Assembly (NCBI GenBank): GCA_965216585.1
Contig: CBDCGC010000003.1
Location: forward strand, 124,001 to 188,000
Source of the DNA: CADEER01 sp965216585
GTDB lineage: Bacteria > Desulfobacterota > Binatia > HRBIN30 > CADEER01
Reading direction: 5' to 3'
Length of the DNA: 64,000 bases
Positions within the stretch are counted from its first letter, which is position 1; each line of letters opens with the position of its first letter. Positions 7,821 to 16,623 of this stretch are shown here, piece by piece. The notes under the pieces were generated by a model that was given only the letters and a program-made list of their open reading frames with translations, searched no databases and had not been told where the DNA came from. A program made the translations under genes and the position numbers.

Positions 7821-9738
7821 TCGGCCGCGCTCCCTCGCGCCGCCCCGGATCACCATGCCCCTGACCGCTGCCAGCCGTCCCTCCGGCTACACGAAATGGA
7901 CGGATCTCCTCGTCGCCGTAGTGCTCGACGTAGGATTTACGTGGACCCAGACACTGGGCGTCAAAAGAGCACTCGCGGCATCGCTCGGGTTTGAAGAACT
8001 GATCGGACGAGTCGTCGCTCTTGTAGACCTGATCGAGCACGTGCTCGTAGTAGCGCATGTTGCCGCCGAGCATGCACGGCGGGTAGCCGCCCTGACCGAT
8101 CATCCCGCCAAAGCCCACTCCGGTGTCGAGACAGTAGTCCAGCGCCTCGGACACATAGGGTTCGATCTCGGAAAACGTCGGGATGACCCATTCGAAGACG
8201 AGATCGGAGATTCCCTGGGCGATTGCCAGACAGATGCTCAAGTGACCGCCGTCGGCCGGAAACTCGCGCCGCAGATAGCGCACGGTATCGGGCAGCTCGC
8301 GGTAGTTGGCCTTGGTCAGGACGTGCGCGATCTGGGTCAGAATTCCGAGCTTGCGAAAGTTGTGAATCGACTCGATGGTACTCCCAAAGGCCCGCGGCAA
8401 GCGGGTGATCTCATCGGAGTGCTCGGGATCGACGCTGTGCAGGGAGAAGGTCACCTTGGTGAGCCCGGCGTCGACGAGTTCGCGGGCGTAATCCATGTCG
8501 GCGCACTTGACGCCGTTGGACTGCATCTCGATCTCTTCGAACACCCCCAGTGATTTCGCGTGGGCGATGAGCTCGCCGAGGTGCGGATGCAGCGTCGGTT
8601 CGCCGCCCGAGAGCACCAGATGCCTGGTGCCGTTGCGCGCCATCTCGTCGATTTCTCGCTTCATCTGACCGGCGTCGAAGTCGGGAGCCGTGCGATCGAC
8701 GAAGCAAAACGAGCACGACATGTTGCAGTGACCGTTGATGCGAATCAGCCCGCGCGGATTGACCGGCGATTCGTTTTTGAACGGCGAGACGCTGCGGTAC
8801 TCGAAGTCCTCCAGCCGATTGATGCGGCGCAGCTTCCAGCCCATCGAAGTTTCCAACGGCACCGCCGCCATCTCGTCGGTACCAAACGCCGCCAGATACG
8901 CTTCCTCGACTCCGTCGCAGGAGTGAACCAGTGAACACTCCCCGCAGGCGTCAACTCGAACCAGGCGATCGCCGGCGCCGTTGCGCCGCTTCATGTACTG
9001 CGCGCGGTCGTAGAAAACCGTGGCGAAGTGATCGAGAGCGTCGCCGACAGCGCAAGGAAGGATCCCGCGCTTGCTGGTGAATCCGTACTCGATATTCTTC
9101 CCCTGGCAACGCCTGAACAAGCGCGCCGCTGCCTGCGCCTGCTCCGAGTAGGAGAGCAATCGCGACCGCGCCGCCTCCGGCACCCGGCTGATTTCCGGCA
9201 GGGACAGGAGAAAGCCACCGAGGCCCTCGAGATCGATCGCCCAGTCGAGCAGCTCGCCCACCTCGCCGGCGTTGTCGCGCAGCAGCGGCGACACCAGGTA
9301 CACCTTCGCCGCTTTCGGCCCATCGTAACCAACTACACCGGCGAGGCCTCGCAGCGACGCCTCGAGCGTGCCCGCATCGTTCATCACCGCCGCGTGGGAC
9401 GTCTCTCGCACTCCCCCCATGACGACGAAGACCTCGCTAAAATCCATCTTTGCCAGCAGCGCCGGCACACCGCGGCGGGCCAACGAAGCGGCGTCGGTCT
9501 CCAGCGCGAGCCGCTGAAACCCGAGACGGCGCAGAGCCAGGACGAGCTCGACGAAGTCGGGGTGCGTCAACGGCGAACCGCCGGCCAGGCTCAGGCGGCG
9601 GCAGTGTTCGGCGTCGATGGATCGAGCCGTAGCCACGAGCTCTTCGAGTGGCCTCGCGACATTGCTGCGGCGCCACTGCGGCTCGGCAAACCGGTACTCC
9701 AGAGAGCCCGGAAAGACATGCAACCTGGCCTCTTTCAC
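7810..9738 (-). CDS. Tandem radical SAM protein; first module lacks cluster cysteines
   Basis: 642 residues. Module 1 (about 1-300) has the radical SAM layout, including AGGSPLTHPDF at 52-62 in place of GGEPTxHP, and ends in C265-x2-C268-x5-C274-D-G, but has no CxxxCxxC at its start, so it should not bind the SAM cluster. Module 2 (about 328-620) is complete: GHCNMSCSFC gives C338, C342 and C345, followed by SGGEPTLHPHL, with the terminal C-x2-C-x5-C-L-G motif near 590-600. A catalytically dead module beside an active one suggests a docking or structural role, which is inference. The gene overlaps the downstream one by 11 bases and follows the 9803-11671 gene by 64 bases. Confidence 0.85.
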   Translation of the reverse strand: MKEARLHVFPGSLEYRFAEPQWRRSNVARPLEELVATARSIDAEHCRRLSLAGGSPLTHPDFVELVLALRRLGFQRLALETDAASLARRGVPALLAKMDFSEVFVVMGGVRETSHAAVMNDAGTLEASLRGLAGVVGYDGPKAAKVYLVSPLLRDNAGEVGELLDWAIDLEGLGGFLLSLPEISRVPEAARSRLLSYSEQAQAAARLFRRCQGKNIEYGFTSKRGILPCAVGDALDHFATVFYDRAQYMKRRNGAGDRLVRVDACGECSLVHSCDGVEEAYLAAFGTDEMAAVPLETSMGWKLRRINRLEDFEYRSVSPFKNESPVNPRGLIRINGHCNMSCSFCFVDRTAPDFDAGQMKREIDEMARNGTRHLVLSGGEPTLHPHLGELIAHAKSLGVFEEIEMQSNGVKCADMDYARELVDAGLTKVTFSLHSVDPEHSDEITRLPRAFGSTIESIHNFRKLGILTQIAHVLTKANYRELPDTVRYLRREFPADGGHLSICLAIAQGISDLVFEWVIPTFSEIEPYVSEALDYCLDTGVGFGGMIGQGGYPPCMLGGNMRYYEHVLDQVYKSDDSSDQFFKPERCRECSFDAQCLGPRKSYVEHYGDEEIRPFRVAGGTAGSGQGHGDPGRREGARPNAG

Positions 9739-9802
9739 CGTTGGAGTCTACACCTGATTCGTTCAGAGAATCAACGACTTGCAAGCCCACAACCGACTCC
9801 GC

Positions 9803-11671
9803 TCAGCGGTCGTTTCCGCAAATGGCGTCGGCGAGAGCACCGAGGGCCCGGGTCTGGGCAGGGCTGAAGTCACTGCCGCGGGCGCGGATTTCATAGTGGC
9901 GCGAACGGCGAAAATAGCGACCGTCGCCCCGCAGCGCCAGATCGATGCGCACTTCCGGCTCCTCGCCGTGGCGTACCTCGACCGACACGCGCCCAGGACC
10001 AACTCGCAGATCGGCCAACCACCAGCCTCCGGCAAAGGTACCGTCGAGCGGCAACGGCTGAATCAAGCGGGCAAAGCGCTGGCGAAACTCCTCGCCGGCG
10101 GGTTCCAGCCCGACTTCGCCACTGCCGGCCCCACCGCCCGCCGAGCTCCGGTAGAGCCGCCACACGTCTTCTGCGTCGACCTCGGCCCAATCGGAACCGG
10201 CCGCAGCAAACGAGTCGACCAGCGCCTGGAACAGCCCGACCATGTCGCGGCTGTCGTTGCGCTCCGTCACTTCGGTAGCCAGAGAAGCGAAATGAGCGAC
10301 GTCGGCGTGGGCGTGTCGCCAGGGATGCGATGGATAGTAGCCGTAGCGGCGCGACGCGTCGTCGCTTGGTGTCGCAAAGCTCTCGACCAGCAGCCCGTCG
10401 CGCTTGGCGAGATAGTAGAGTGCGGTGTCGGGATAGAGGCGGGCGCGCGCCAGCAACAGACTGCCGCGCAGGCGATCGAGCTCGGTGCGGCGGATCCCAT
10501 CGAGGTTGATTTCGAGATCGCGCATCGTCGTCCACGGTGAAAAGAGGATGAACCCGAACGCCGCGTGATCGAGATCGAGCGCATCGCCGTAGTCTTCCTT
10601 CCACTTCCACAGCGTATCGAGAAACTCGATGTTGAGCTCGGCGCGGATCCCCTTGTTGAAACGATCGAGCTCGGCCTGTGAAAAGTTCTCGATGCCGACG
10701 AGAAACGGCGCCAGCTTGACGTCAATGGCCGCCGCCACCTCGAGAGCACGGGCGAAACGCTGGGCGTTGCGCAGGAACCACTCGGCTCTCGTTTCCAAGA
10801 GCAGCGAGAAACCGGACACCCCTTCGTCCCGGCAGCGCTCGACCACCTCGGTCAGGTAGCCGAAGGGGTTCTGGTCTTTGAGCACCAGCAGCTCGAGCTC
10901 CGGCGCTTGCCGGCGCACGTAGCGAATCTGCTCGAGCACCGACGCGGCCGTCTCTTCGTTCGGCCTCGCTTCATAGAAGTTGCCGGTCGTGCAGAACGCG
11001 CAACCCCGACCGTAGTGTACGGGGATCTCGGTACCGGCGTAGAGCTCGTTGTCGCGCGCGTCGTTCTGGAACGGACACCCCTCGTTACCGGTGATCGAAA
11101 ACGTCCGCCCTGAGGGCAGTAGTTCCGGGTTGATGACCAGCGGCCGCAAGTTGGGGACGTAGGGATAGACGTGCTCGGGCGCGGGTGCGGTGTGGTTTGG
11201 CTCGACCCACACCGTCTCGTCGCCATGCGTTTCACGAACCAGCACGCCGGCCGGAGGGTGCTCTTGATCACCTCGCAACCAGCGCAGCAGCGGCAGCACG
11301 ACCTGACGCGGCCGCCCAGCGACGAAGAAGTCCGCGGCACTGCGATCGAGCATTTCGTGCTCGCCTCGCAGAGCGACGAACGTCTTTTCCGGCAGGGCCG
11401 ACCGCAGATCGTCGATGATCCGCGGGCTCCACACGCGCTCGTACAAGATGGGATCGTAGCGGCGCAGCTCGTCGATCAGCGCGGCGCTCGCCTCGCCGGC
11501 ATCGGTTTCGCCGGCCATGACGACGAGCACCAGATCGTTGGAGATACCCTCACGCCTCAGCTCACCAGAGAGCAATGCCAGCTCGCGGTCGTCGAGGAAC
11601 GACCGATCGCTGTGCGAGTGAACGCTCAGAATCGCGACCGGATGATCGGCAGAGCACCGCTGATCCGACAT
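9803..11671 (-). CDS. Radical SAM protein of B12-binding type with atypical cysteine spacing
   Basis: 622 residues. The first 130 residues look like a cobalamin-binding-type Rossmann domain (VAILSVHSHSDRSFLDDRE). The cluster region is unusual: YGRGCAFCTTG gives C224 and C227, but the first cysteine expected four residues before C224 is missing; the nearest upstream is C199 in EGCPFQND. The rest of the B12-type radical SAM fold follows (ETRAEWFLRN, VGIENFSQAELDRFNKG, then an FILFSPWTTMRDLEIN segment). A C-terminal domain of about 150 residues is not recognised. The start ATG 11671 has no clear ribosome site and sits 19 bases from the divergent gene; an in-frame ATG at 11704 would overlap that gene. 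It leads the three-gene - strand operon. Confidence 0.8.
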   Translation of the reverse strand: MSDQRCSADHPVAILSVHSHSDRSFLDDRELALLSGELRREGISNDLVLVVMAGETDAGEASAALIDELRRYDPILYERVWSPRIIDDLRSALPEKTFVALRGEHEMLDRSAADFFVAGRPRQVVLPLLRWLRGDQEHPPAGVLVRETHGDETVWVEPNHTAPAPEHVYPYVPNLRPLVINPELLPSGRTFSITGNEGCPFQNDARDNELYAGTEIPVHYGRGCAFCTTGNFYEARPNEETAASVLEQIRYVRRQAPELELLVLKDQNPFGYLTEVVERCRDEGVSGFSLLLETRAEWFLRNAQRFARALEVAAAIDVKLAPFLVGIENFSQAELDRFNKGIRAELNIEFLDTLWKWKEDYGDALDLDHAAFGFILFSPWTTMRDLEINLDGIRRTELDRLRGSLLLARARLYPDTALYYLAKRDGLLVESFATPSDDASRRYGYYPSHPWRHAHADVAHFASLATEVTERNDSRDMVGLFQALVDSFAAAGSDWAEVDAEDVWRLYRSSAGGGAGSGEVGLEPAGEEFRQRFARLIQPLPLDGTFAGGWWLADLRVGPGRVSVEVRHGEEPEVRIDLALRGDGRYFRRSRHYEIRARGSDFSPAQTRALGALADAICGNDR

Positions 11672-11690
11672 ACCAATTGATTTATACTGG
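11672..11690. promoter_or_regulatory. Candidate overlapping divergent promoter region
   Basis: Only 19 bases separate the two divergent start codons. On the + strand the stretch contains TATACT ending two bases before ATG 11691 (14 before ATG 11703). On the - strand it contains TATAAA. Both resemble -10 boxes in otherwise GC-rich DNA. If they work, transcripts on either side would have almost no leader, which fits the lack of ribosome sites at both starts. This is inference; the real promoters could lie inside either gene. Confidence 0.3.
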
Positions 11691-13502
11691 ATGCCACCCG
11701 TCATGCCCAGCTCGTCCACATCCGCAGCGCTGCCAGTCGTACTCGACGTCACCGACGCCGCGCCGTGGCTGCAGGTGCTGAACCGCACCCGCCGCATGCG
11801 GCTCGTCGCAGCGGTCGATCCCGGAGCTTCAGAGATCCCCGGCGTCCCCTCCTTCTCCGATCTGCAATCGGCAATCCAGGCCCTGCCGGACGCCGCCTTC
11901 GCGGCGTGCCGCGGCCCCCGCGCCGGTCTCGACGCCGCGCTTGCACTGGCTGCATCCGGCCGCTCAGCCGTCGTCTGCCCTCCCCTCCACGATCGCCTCG
12001 CCGATGTTGGCAACCTCGGCACATCGCCGGCGGACGTTCGTATCGCCCACGGCTGGCGCACTCTGCGCGGTGCACGGATCGTGGAGACTCTGATGCGCCG
12101 CCAGGCCAGCGGTCGCCTGGCCATCGAGATTGCCGGTCTGCCCGGGACGTCGAGCGGCGACCTCGCCGAAGTGCTCGTGCACGCCGCCTCGCTGCTGCGC
12201 GCACTTCTCCCGCAAGCACTGCCGCGGGCTGCCGAGCGCAAGGAGAACGCGCTGGTCCTGGTCGCCGAGTCGGACACCTGGCGCGCAGATCTGATCGTGC
12301 GCGAACACGGCGACGAGCTCCGCGTGCGCGTCGACGGGGCGGACGCCGGGGCAGCTTTGTGGCGTGCTGATCACCACCGCGAATCCGTCTCCATCGGCCG
12401 GGACACTGCGCTCGCCGAGCGGCCCGTAGCCGCAGTCGCCGCGCGAGCACTGGCCCAACTCCTGCCCTCGGCCTTGCGCGGTGACGATCTCACCGACGCC
12501 GCCGGCGCTCTCCGCCTGGCACGCTCGTTCCAACGCCTGCTGCCAGCCGGCCTGCCGCCGCGACGGTCACTCTTCGTCGCACCCACACCCACTCAGGCCG
12601 GCTCGCTGTCCCACCTCGGCCTGCGCGGTGACCTTCCCGGCGTCGATCGTCCGGCTCGACTCCCATCACCGCTCGACCTGCCCGCCCAACCGTTCGAGAT
12701 CTGGGCCTTTCGCGCCGGTGTCAAACCCGTAGTCTTTCTCACCGTCGCACCGCACGAAGTCGAATCGACGCTGGCCGGGATCGGTGATGTCGCCTGCGAA
12801 CGGCGAGAGCGCAAGGTGGAGATTGCGTCGCAAGATCGCTGGACCGATCGACGCGATCGCGGCGAACCGCGCGTCGAGCTCTACCTCTCGAAGGACCCGG
12901 AGCTGGCACGCCGTGCGGTTCGACTGCAGGCCGAAGCCGATCCCAGCCGTGCCGCCCCCGAGCTCGGCGAGCTGCTCGGCTATCCGCCCTGTTGCGTGGC
13001 CGCGTTCGTGGCTCAGTCGGATCGGGCGAACAACAGCGCCAACCGCTACGAGAGCTATAGCCGCACCTTCGCCGGCGACGGCACGACATCCACCCCCTGG
13101 CCCTGGCAGCTCAACAACCTCCACACGGTGGTGGCGCCGTTCTATCCCTGCTCATATCGATGCCAACACGCTCTGCAATGGGTCGATCGGGTCCTGGCCG
13201 AAATGACACGCACCGAACCCAGCGCCGCACGGAGAGTACGAGAAGTGCTCGCCCGGCCCGTTCTCTACTTCGACCACGATCACCAACTCGTGTTCGAAGG
13301 TGAATTTCGCGACCGCACGATCCACTTCGAATCCGTCGCACCGACGCAAACGCACGCCGCCCCCCTGGCCGCCGCCATCGCCAGAGGCAGCCAAGTGATA
13401 CTCGACGACGAGCACCTGCGTGTCCGCGACCGAGGCGGCAGCGTGCTCTTCGAGCTACAGCGAATCGACCCTGGGCTCGGCTTCGTGGCCCCTTTTGCCT
13501 GA
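11691..13502 (+). CDS. Degenerate Gfo/Idh-like domain fused to DUF483-like domain
   Basis: 603 residues from ATG 11691; ATG 11703 is also possible. The first 100 residues follow the Gfo/Idh layout (strand, AAVDPGA, VPSFSDLQSAIQALPDAAF, then VVCPPL where active enzymes have the EKP motif) but lack the glycine-rich nucleotide loop and catalytic Lys, so a dehydrogenase activity is doubtful. The region from about 385 holds ELGELLGYPPCCVAAF and later FYPCSYRCQHAL, a Cys-rich pattern like the DUF483 family, whose function is unknown. The paired cysteines suggest a metal or cluster site. It shares the intergenic space with the radical SAM operon, so it likely belongs to the same system. Confidence 0.75.
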   Translation: MPPVMPSSSTSAALPVVLDVTDAAPWLQVLNRTRRMRLVAAVDPGASEIPGVPSFSDLQSAIQALPDAAFAACRGPRAGLDAALALAASGRSAVVCPPLHDRLADVGNLGTSPADVRIAHGWRTLRGARIVETLMRRQASGRLAIEIAGLPGTSSGDLAEVLVHAASLLRALLPQALPRAAERKENALVLVAESDTWRADLIVREHGDELRVRVDGADAGAALWRADHHRESVSIGRDTALAERPVAAVAARALAQLLPSALRGDDLTDAAGALRLARSFQRLLPAGLPPRRSLFVAPTPTQAGSLSHLGLRGDLPGVDRPARLPSPLDLPAQPFEIWAFRAGVKPVVFLTVAPHEVESTLAGIGDVACERRERKVEIASQDRWTDRRDRGEPRVELYLSKDPELARRAVRLQAEADPSRAAPELGELLGYPPCCVAAFVAQSDRANNSANRYESYSRTFAGDGTTSTPWPWQLNNLHTVVAPFYPCSYRCQHALQWVDRVLAEMTRTEPSAARRVREVLARPVLYFDHDHQLVFEGEFRDRTIHFESVAPTQTHAAPLAAAIARGSQVILDDEHLRVRDRGGSVLFELQRIDPGLGFVAPFA

Positions 13503-13510
13503 CCGCATAC

Positions 13511-13538
13511 ACTTCAAAATATCATGATACTTTGAAGT
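13511..13538. promoter_or_regulatory. AT-rich palindrome, possible operator
   Basis: A near-perfect 28-base inverted repeat: outer arms ACTTCAAA and TTTGAAGT around the fully palindromic core TATCATGATA, with one A/C mismatch pair. It lies 8 bases after the stop of the DUF483-like gene and about 120 bases before the lipoprotein start. It has no T-run, so it is a poor terminator. Its AT-rich symmetric form suits a dimeric DNA-binding regulator. No second copy was noticed in the window. Confidence 0.4.
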
Positions 13539-13657
13539 ATCGACTCAAGAGCTGCTTCGCTGAAATCCCAAACCCAGGCTCCAAAACCAAAGGTTGGCTT
13601 GCTGGCAACTGGGTTCGCTCGCGGCGAACCGAGAATTTGGCTACCAAGACAGTCCTT

Positions 13658-16078
13658 ATGACAGCTCGCCGACTCAGCCACTGGATCCTCCTCGCCCTCG
13701 CCTGTACCGCACTGAGTGCGTGCCAATCCGAATCGGCGCGGGAGAGGTCTGATCCGCAAACGACATCCACGTCGGGTCCAGAACGGCCGCCCGGGTTCGC
13801 CGCTCCCAACTCCTTCGACGGCTGGCTGTCCTTCGAGCCGCAACAGGCACGGCAATCTCCGCAACACCGCAAGTTCTTCGTCGACGCACTTCTCGGCCAC
13901 CAGGTCTTCCGCATCCCTCCGCGCGGGGCGCCGCCTCACATCACCCGCCGTCTGCTGCTCGACGACGACGAGTTGCTCTTTCCGTCCGGGCGCCGCCTGT
14001 GGAGCCGCAAGCTCGATCATCAGATGGGCCTGTCGGGTCAGTTTTGCTTCATCCACTCGACCTACTGCGTGCGGCGCGTCTTCGACGTCTCCTTCGCCGT
14101 CGACGGCAAACCCGTCGTCGTCTACGACAACCAGTACACCATCAACCGCTTCCCGAGCCACACCAAGATCACCTACACCCTCGGCCCGGTGTCGGTCGAA
14201 GAAAACAAGTACATCACCTATGACGACCGCGCCGTCGTCAGCTATTTCGCGCGCTCGAACGACGAAAAGGAACACACACTGCGCATCGAAGCGCTCGCCC
14301 CCTACCCGCGCCTGCCACGCGGCCGCACGGCGCCCGACTACCCGATGATGGGGGGCGGCCACTACCAGGGCAATCCGATCTTCCTCTATGTCGACGCGCC
14401 GGGTTTCGAGCGCTACCCGAGCAAGACGGTGCACCTCCACCGCGAGCTGAGCGTGCCAGCCGAGGGCGTTTCCGCCACCGCCCCACTGGCGCTGCGCTTC
14501 GAGATCGCCGAGCGCCCGCAGGCGCGCCAGCCGATCCCGACCCTGGTCGAGCATACCAGCCGCTACAATCAGTGGTTTGCCGACAACGTGCCCTACTTCG
14601 ACTCGTCCGACGGTGCGTTCAAAAAAATGTGGTACTATCGCTGGTGGATCGTTCGCTTTCACCTGGTCGACCTGAGCGACGGCCGCACCGACGACCTGCA
14701 GGACTACGCTTTCTACGAAGGCAAGCTCGGCTTCGACAATCCCATCGGTTTCGCCATCCCGGCTCAGGTCAAGGAGCTCACCTACCTGCGGGACCCCGTT
14801 TTCGCGATTTCCCAGTTGCGCAACTCGTACGGCAATCTCGCCGACAACGGCGCCGTCGTCGATCCACCCGGCAGTCCGTACTGGCATGAGACCTATTCTC
14901 ATTGGAACGCCCAGGCCGCCGCCGAGCTGCACCGCGTTCACCCCTTGGCAAAAGACGTTCTCGACGAGCTGCTGCCGCTGATGGCGAAAGACGTACGCGC
15001 CTGGATGTCGGCCTACGACAGCGACGGCGACCATCTGCCGGAGCGGGTTCGACCACGCGTCACCGGCTACGATCTCGACATCCTCTCCTGGTGGTACTGG
15101 GCGGGGACCAAGCTCGACCAGTCGCACCGGCCTCCGGCGATGGAGCGGGTGGACTTCGCCAGCTTTCTCTACGCCAACGCCAGCGGCATCGCCGAGCTGG
15201 CCGGAGCGGCGGCAAACCAGGCGCTGGCGGCGGAGTTCGCCGAGCTCGCCGAGAACATCCGCAGCGCCGCCGTACGCGACATGTGGGACGACGATACCAC
15301 CTTCTTCTACCCACAGCGCGCCAGCGACAACCAACGCGCACCGATCCGCGAGTTGCACGGCCTCTTTCCCTTCACCACCGGCATGGCACCCAACCGCGAA
15401 CCGTACACCCGGGCGCTGGCACGCATCGTCGACCCAGAGGAATTCTGGTCGCGCTTTCCGCCGGTCATCACCAGCATGCACCACTACCGGCAGTGGAGTT
15501 GGGACATGGACGGTCTGACCCGCAACATCGCACCGCATCCGATCAGCATGGGCGGGCGTACACTCATCCAGGCGATTCGCAACTACGATCAGACGGCAGT
15601 GCGCCCCAAGCACGTCATGGAGTTGCTGAGGCGGTACAACGATCTCGTCTACCCCGGCGTCCACCCCAACGACCCGATCTGGCGCCCCAACGCACACGAA
15701 TACTACTCGCAGTGGGAACCCTTCGCCCGCGAGCCCAACCCCAAGCCGTCGGATATTTCACACGACTTCCACTCCATGTGGCTGAGTCTCGTCGTCGAGG
15801 GTGCGATCGGCCTGGTACCGCACAGCGACGACGTCATCGAGGTCGACCCGATGGCCAAGGAGTGGAGCTACTTCCTCGTCGATCGCCTGCGCTACCACGG
15901 CCGCGACATCACCATCGCCTGGGATCGTCCCGGCGACGGCCCACCGCGCTACGAGGGTTACCCCGAGGGCCTCTCGATTCGCGTCGACGGTAAGCAAGTC
16001 GCCCACCGCAGCGACATGGGTCGACTAGAAGCACCACTCGGCGGCGTCCAGCCTCCCCCTTTGAAAAAGGGGGATTGA
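13658..16078 (+). CDS. Lipoprotein with MGH1/GH63-like (alpha/alpha)6 glycoside hydrolase domain
   Basis: 806 residues. The chosen ATG gives a lipoprotein signal: MTARRLSHWILLALACTALSAC with the lipobox LSAC, so the protein should be anchored outside the inner membrane; the frame is open 126 bases farther upstream. The N-terminal half is a beta-rich domain. From about residue 300 the sequence (SSDGAFKKMWYYRWWIVRFH, later HETYSHWNAQAAAEL and WSWDMDGLTRNIA) matches the six-hairpin fold of mannosylglycerate/trehalase-like glycosidases. The substrate is not predictable. The last eight residues, PPPLKKGD, and the stop codon are encoded by the first copy of the adjoining repeat array, so the native C-terminus has been replaced. 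Confidence 0.8.
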   Translation: MTARRLSHWILLALACTALSACQSESARERSDPQTTSTSGPERPPGFAAPNSFDGWLSFEPQQARQSPQHRKFFVDALLGHQVFRIPPRGAPPHITRRLLLDDDELLFPSGRRLWSRKLDHQMGLSGQFCFIHSTYCVRRVFDVSFAVDGKPVVVYDNQYTINRFPSHTKITYTLGPVSVEENKYITYDDRAVVSYFARSNDEKEHTLRIEALAPYPRLPRGRTAPDYPMMGGGHYQGNPIFLYVDAPGFERYPSKTVHLHRELSVPAEGVSATAPLALRFEIAERPQARQPIPTLVEHTSRYNQWFADNVPYFDSSDGAFKKMWYYRWWIVRFHLVDLSDGRTDDLQDYAFYEGKLGFDNPIGFAIPAQVKELTYLRDPVFAISQLRNSYGNLADNGAVVDPPGSPYWHETYSHWNAQAAAELHRVHPLAKDVLDELLPLMAKDVRAWMSAYDSDGDHLPERVRPRVTGYDLDILSWWYWAGTKLDQSHRPPAMERVDFASFLYANASGIAELAGAAANQALAAEFAELAENIRSAAVRDMWDDDTTFFYPQRASDNQRAPIRELHGLFPFTTGMAPNREPYTRALARIVDPEEFWSRFPPVITSMHHYRQWSWDMDGLTRNIAPHPISMGGRTLIQAIRNYDQTAVRPKHVMELLRRYNDLVYPGVHPNDPIWRPNAHEYYSQWEPFAREPNPKPSDISHDFHSMWLSLVVEGAIGLVPHSDDVIEVDPMAKEWSYFLVDRLRYHGRDITIAWDRPGDGPPRYEGYPEGLSIRVDGKQVAHRSDMGRLEAPLGGVQPPPLKKGD

Positions 16079-16621
16079 GGGGGATTTTCTGATGCACCTC
16101 ACCGCTCTCTGCGAAATCCCCCCCTGACTTCTCCAAAGGGGGGGATCGCTACGCGCTCTCCATCGGTGATGATGCCCAGCCTCCCCCTTTGAAAAAGGGG
16201 GATTGAGGGGGATTTTCCGATGCACCTCACCGCTCTCTGCGAAATCCCCCCTGACCCCCCTTTTCCAAAGGGGGGGATCGCTACGCACTCTCCATCGATG
16301 ATGATGCCCCAGCCTCCCCCTTTGAAAAAGGGGGATTGAGGGGGATTTTCTGATGCACCTCACCGCTCTCTGCGAAATCCCCCCCTGACTTCTCCAAAGG
16401 GGGGGATCGCTACGCGCTCTCCATCGGTGATGATGCCCCAGCCTCCCCCTTTGAAAAAGGGGGATTGAGGGGGATTTTCCGATGCACCTCACCGCTCTCT
16501 GCGAAATCCCCCCTGACCCCCCTTTTCCAAAGGGGGGGATCGCTACGCACTCTCCATCGATGATGATGCCCCAGCCTCCCCCTTTGAAAAAGGGGGATTG
16601 AGGGGGATTTTCTGATGCACC
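16052..16621. repeat. REPIN-like inverted-repeat array, left of DUF559 gene
   Basis: Unit starts at 16052, 16180, 16313, 16442 and 16575 give spacings of 128, 133, 129 and 133 bases; the last unit is cut short. Each complete unit holds one repeat (CTCCCCCTTTGAAAAAGGGG then ATTGAGGGGGATTTT), a fixed spacer containing GATGCACCTCACCGCTCTC, and a second copy in inverted orientation ending CCAAAGGGGGGG, followed by a linker with CGCTACGC. Units alternate between two types: in one the inverted half is damaged (CTGACTTCTCC), in the other it can form the full C/G hairpin. A two-unit block of about 261 bases was therefore duplicated in tandem. The short frames across it are artefacts. Confidence 0.9.
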
Positions 16622-16623
16622 TC

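Noticed and set aside
5610..7994. 794-codon open frame on the + strand
   Set aside because: It lies opposite the radical SAM-dehydrogenase fusion and has no motif of its own.
11672..12277. Upstream extension of the B12-type radical SAM frame
   Set aside because: It runs antisense to the DUF483-like gene and has no conserved sequence.
16025..16492. Open frame with repeated PSIPLFQRG-type peptides
   Set aside because: It only translates the intergenic repeat array; length and pattern follow the repeat period and there is no ribosome site.
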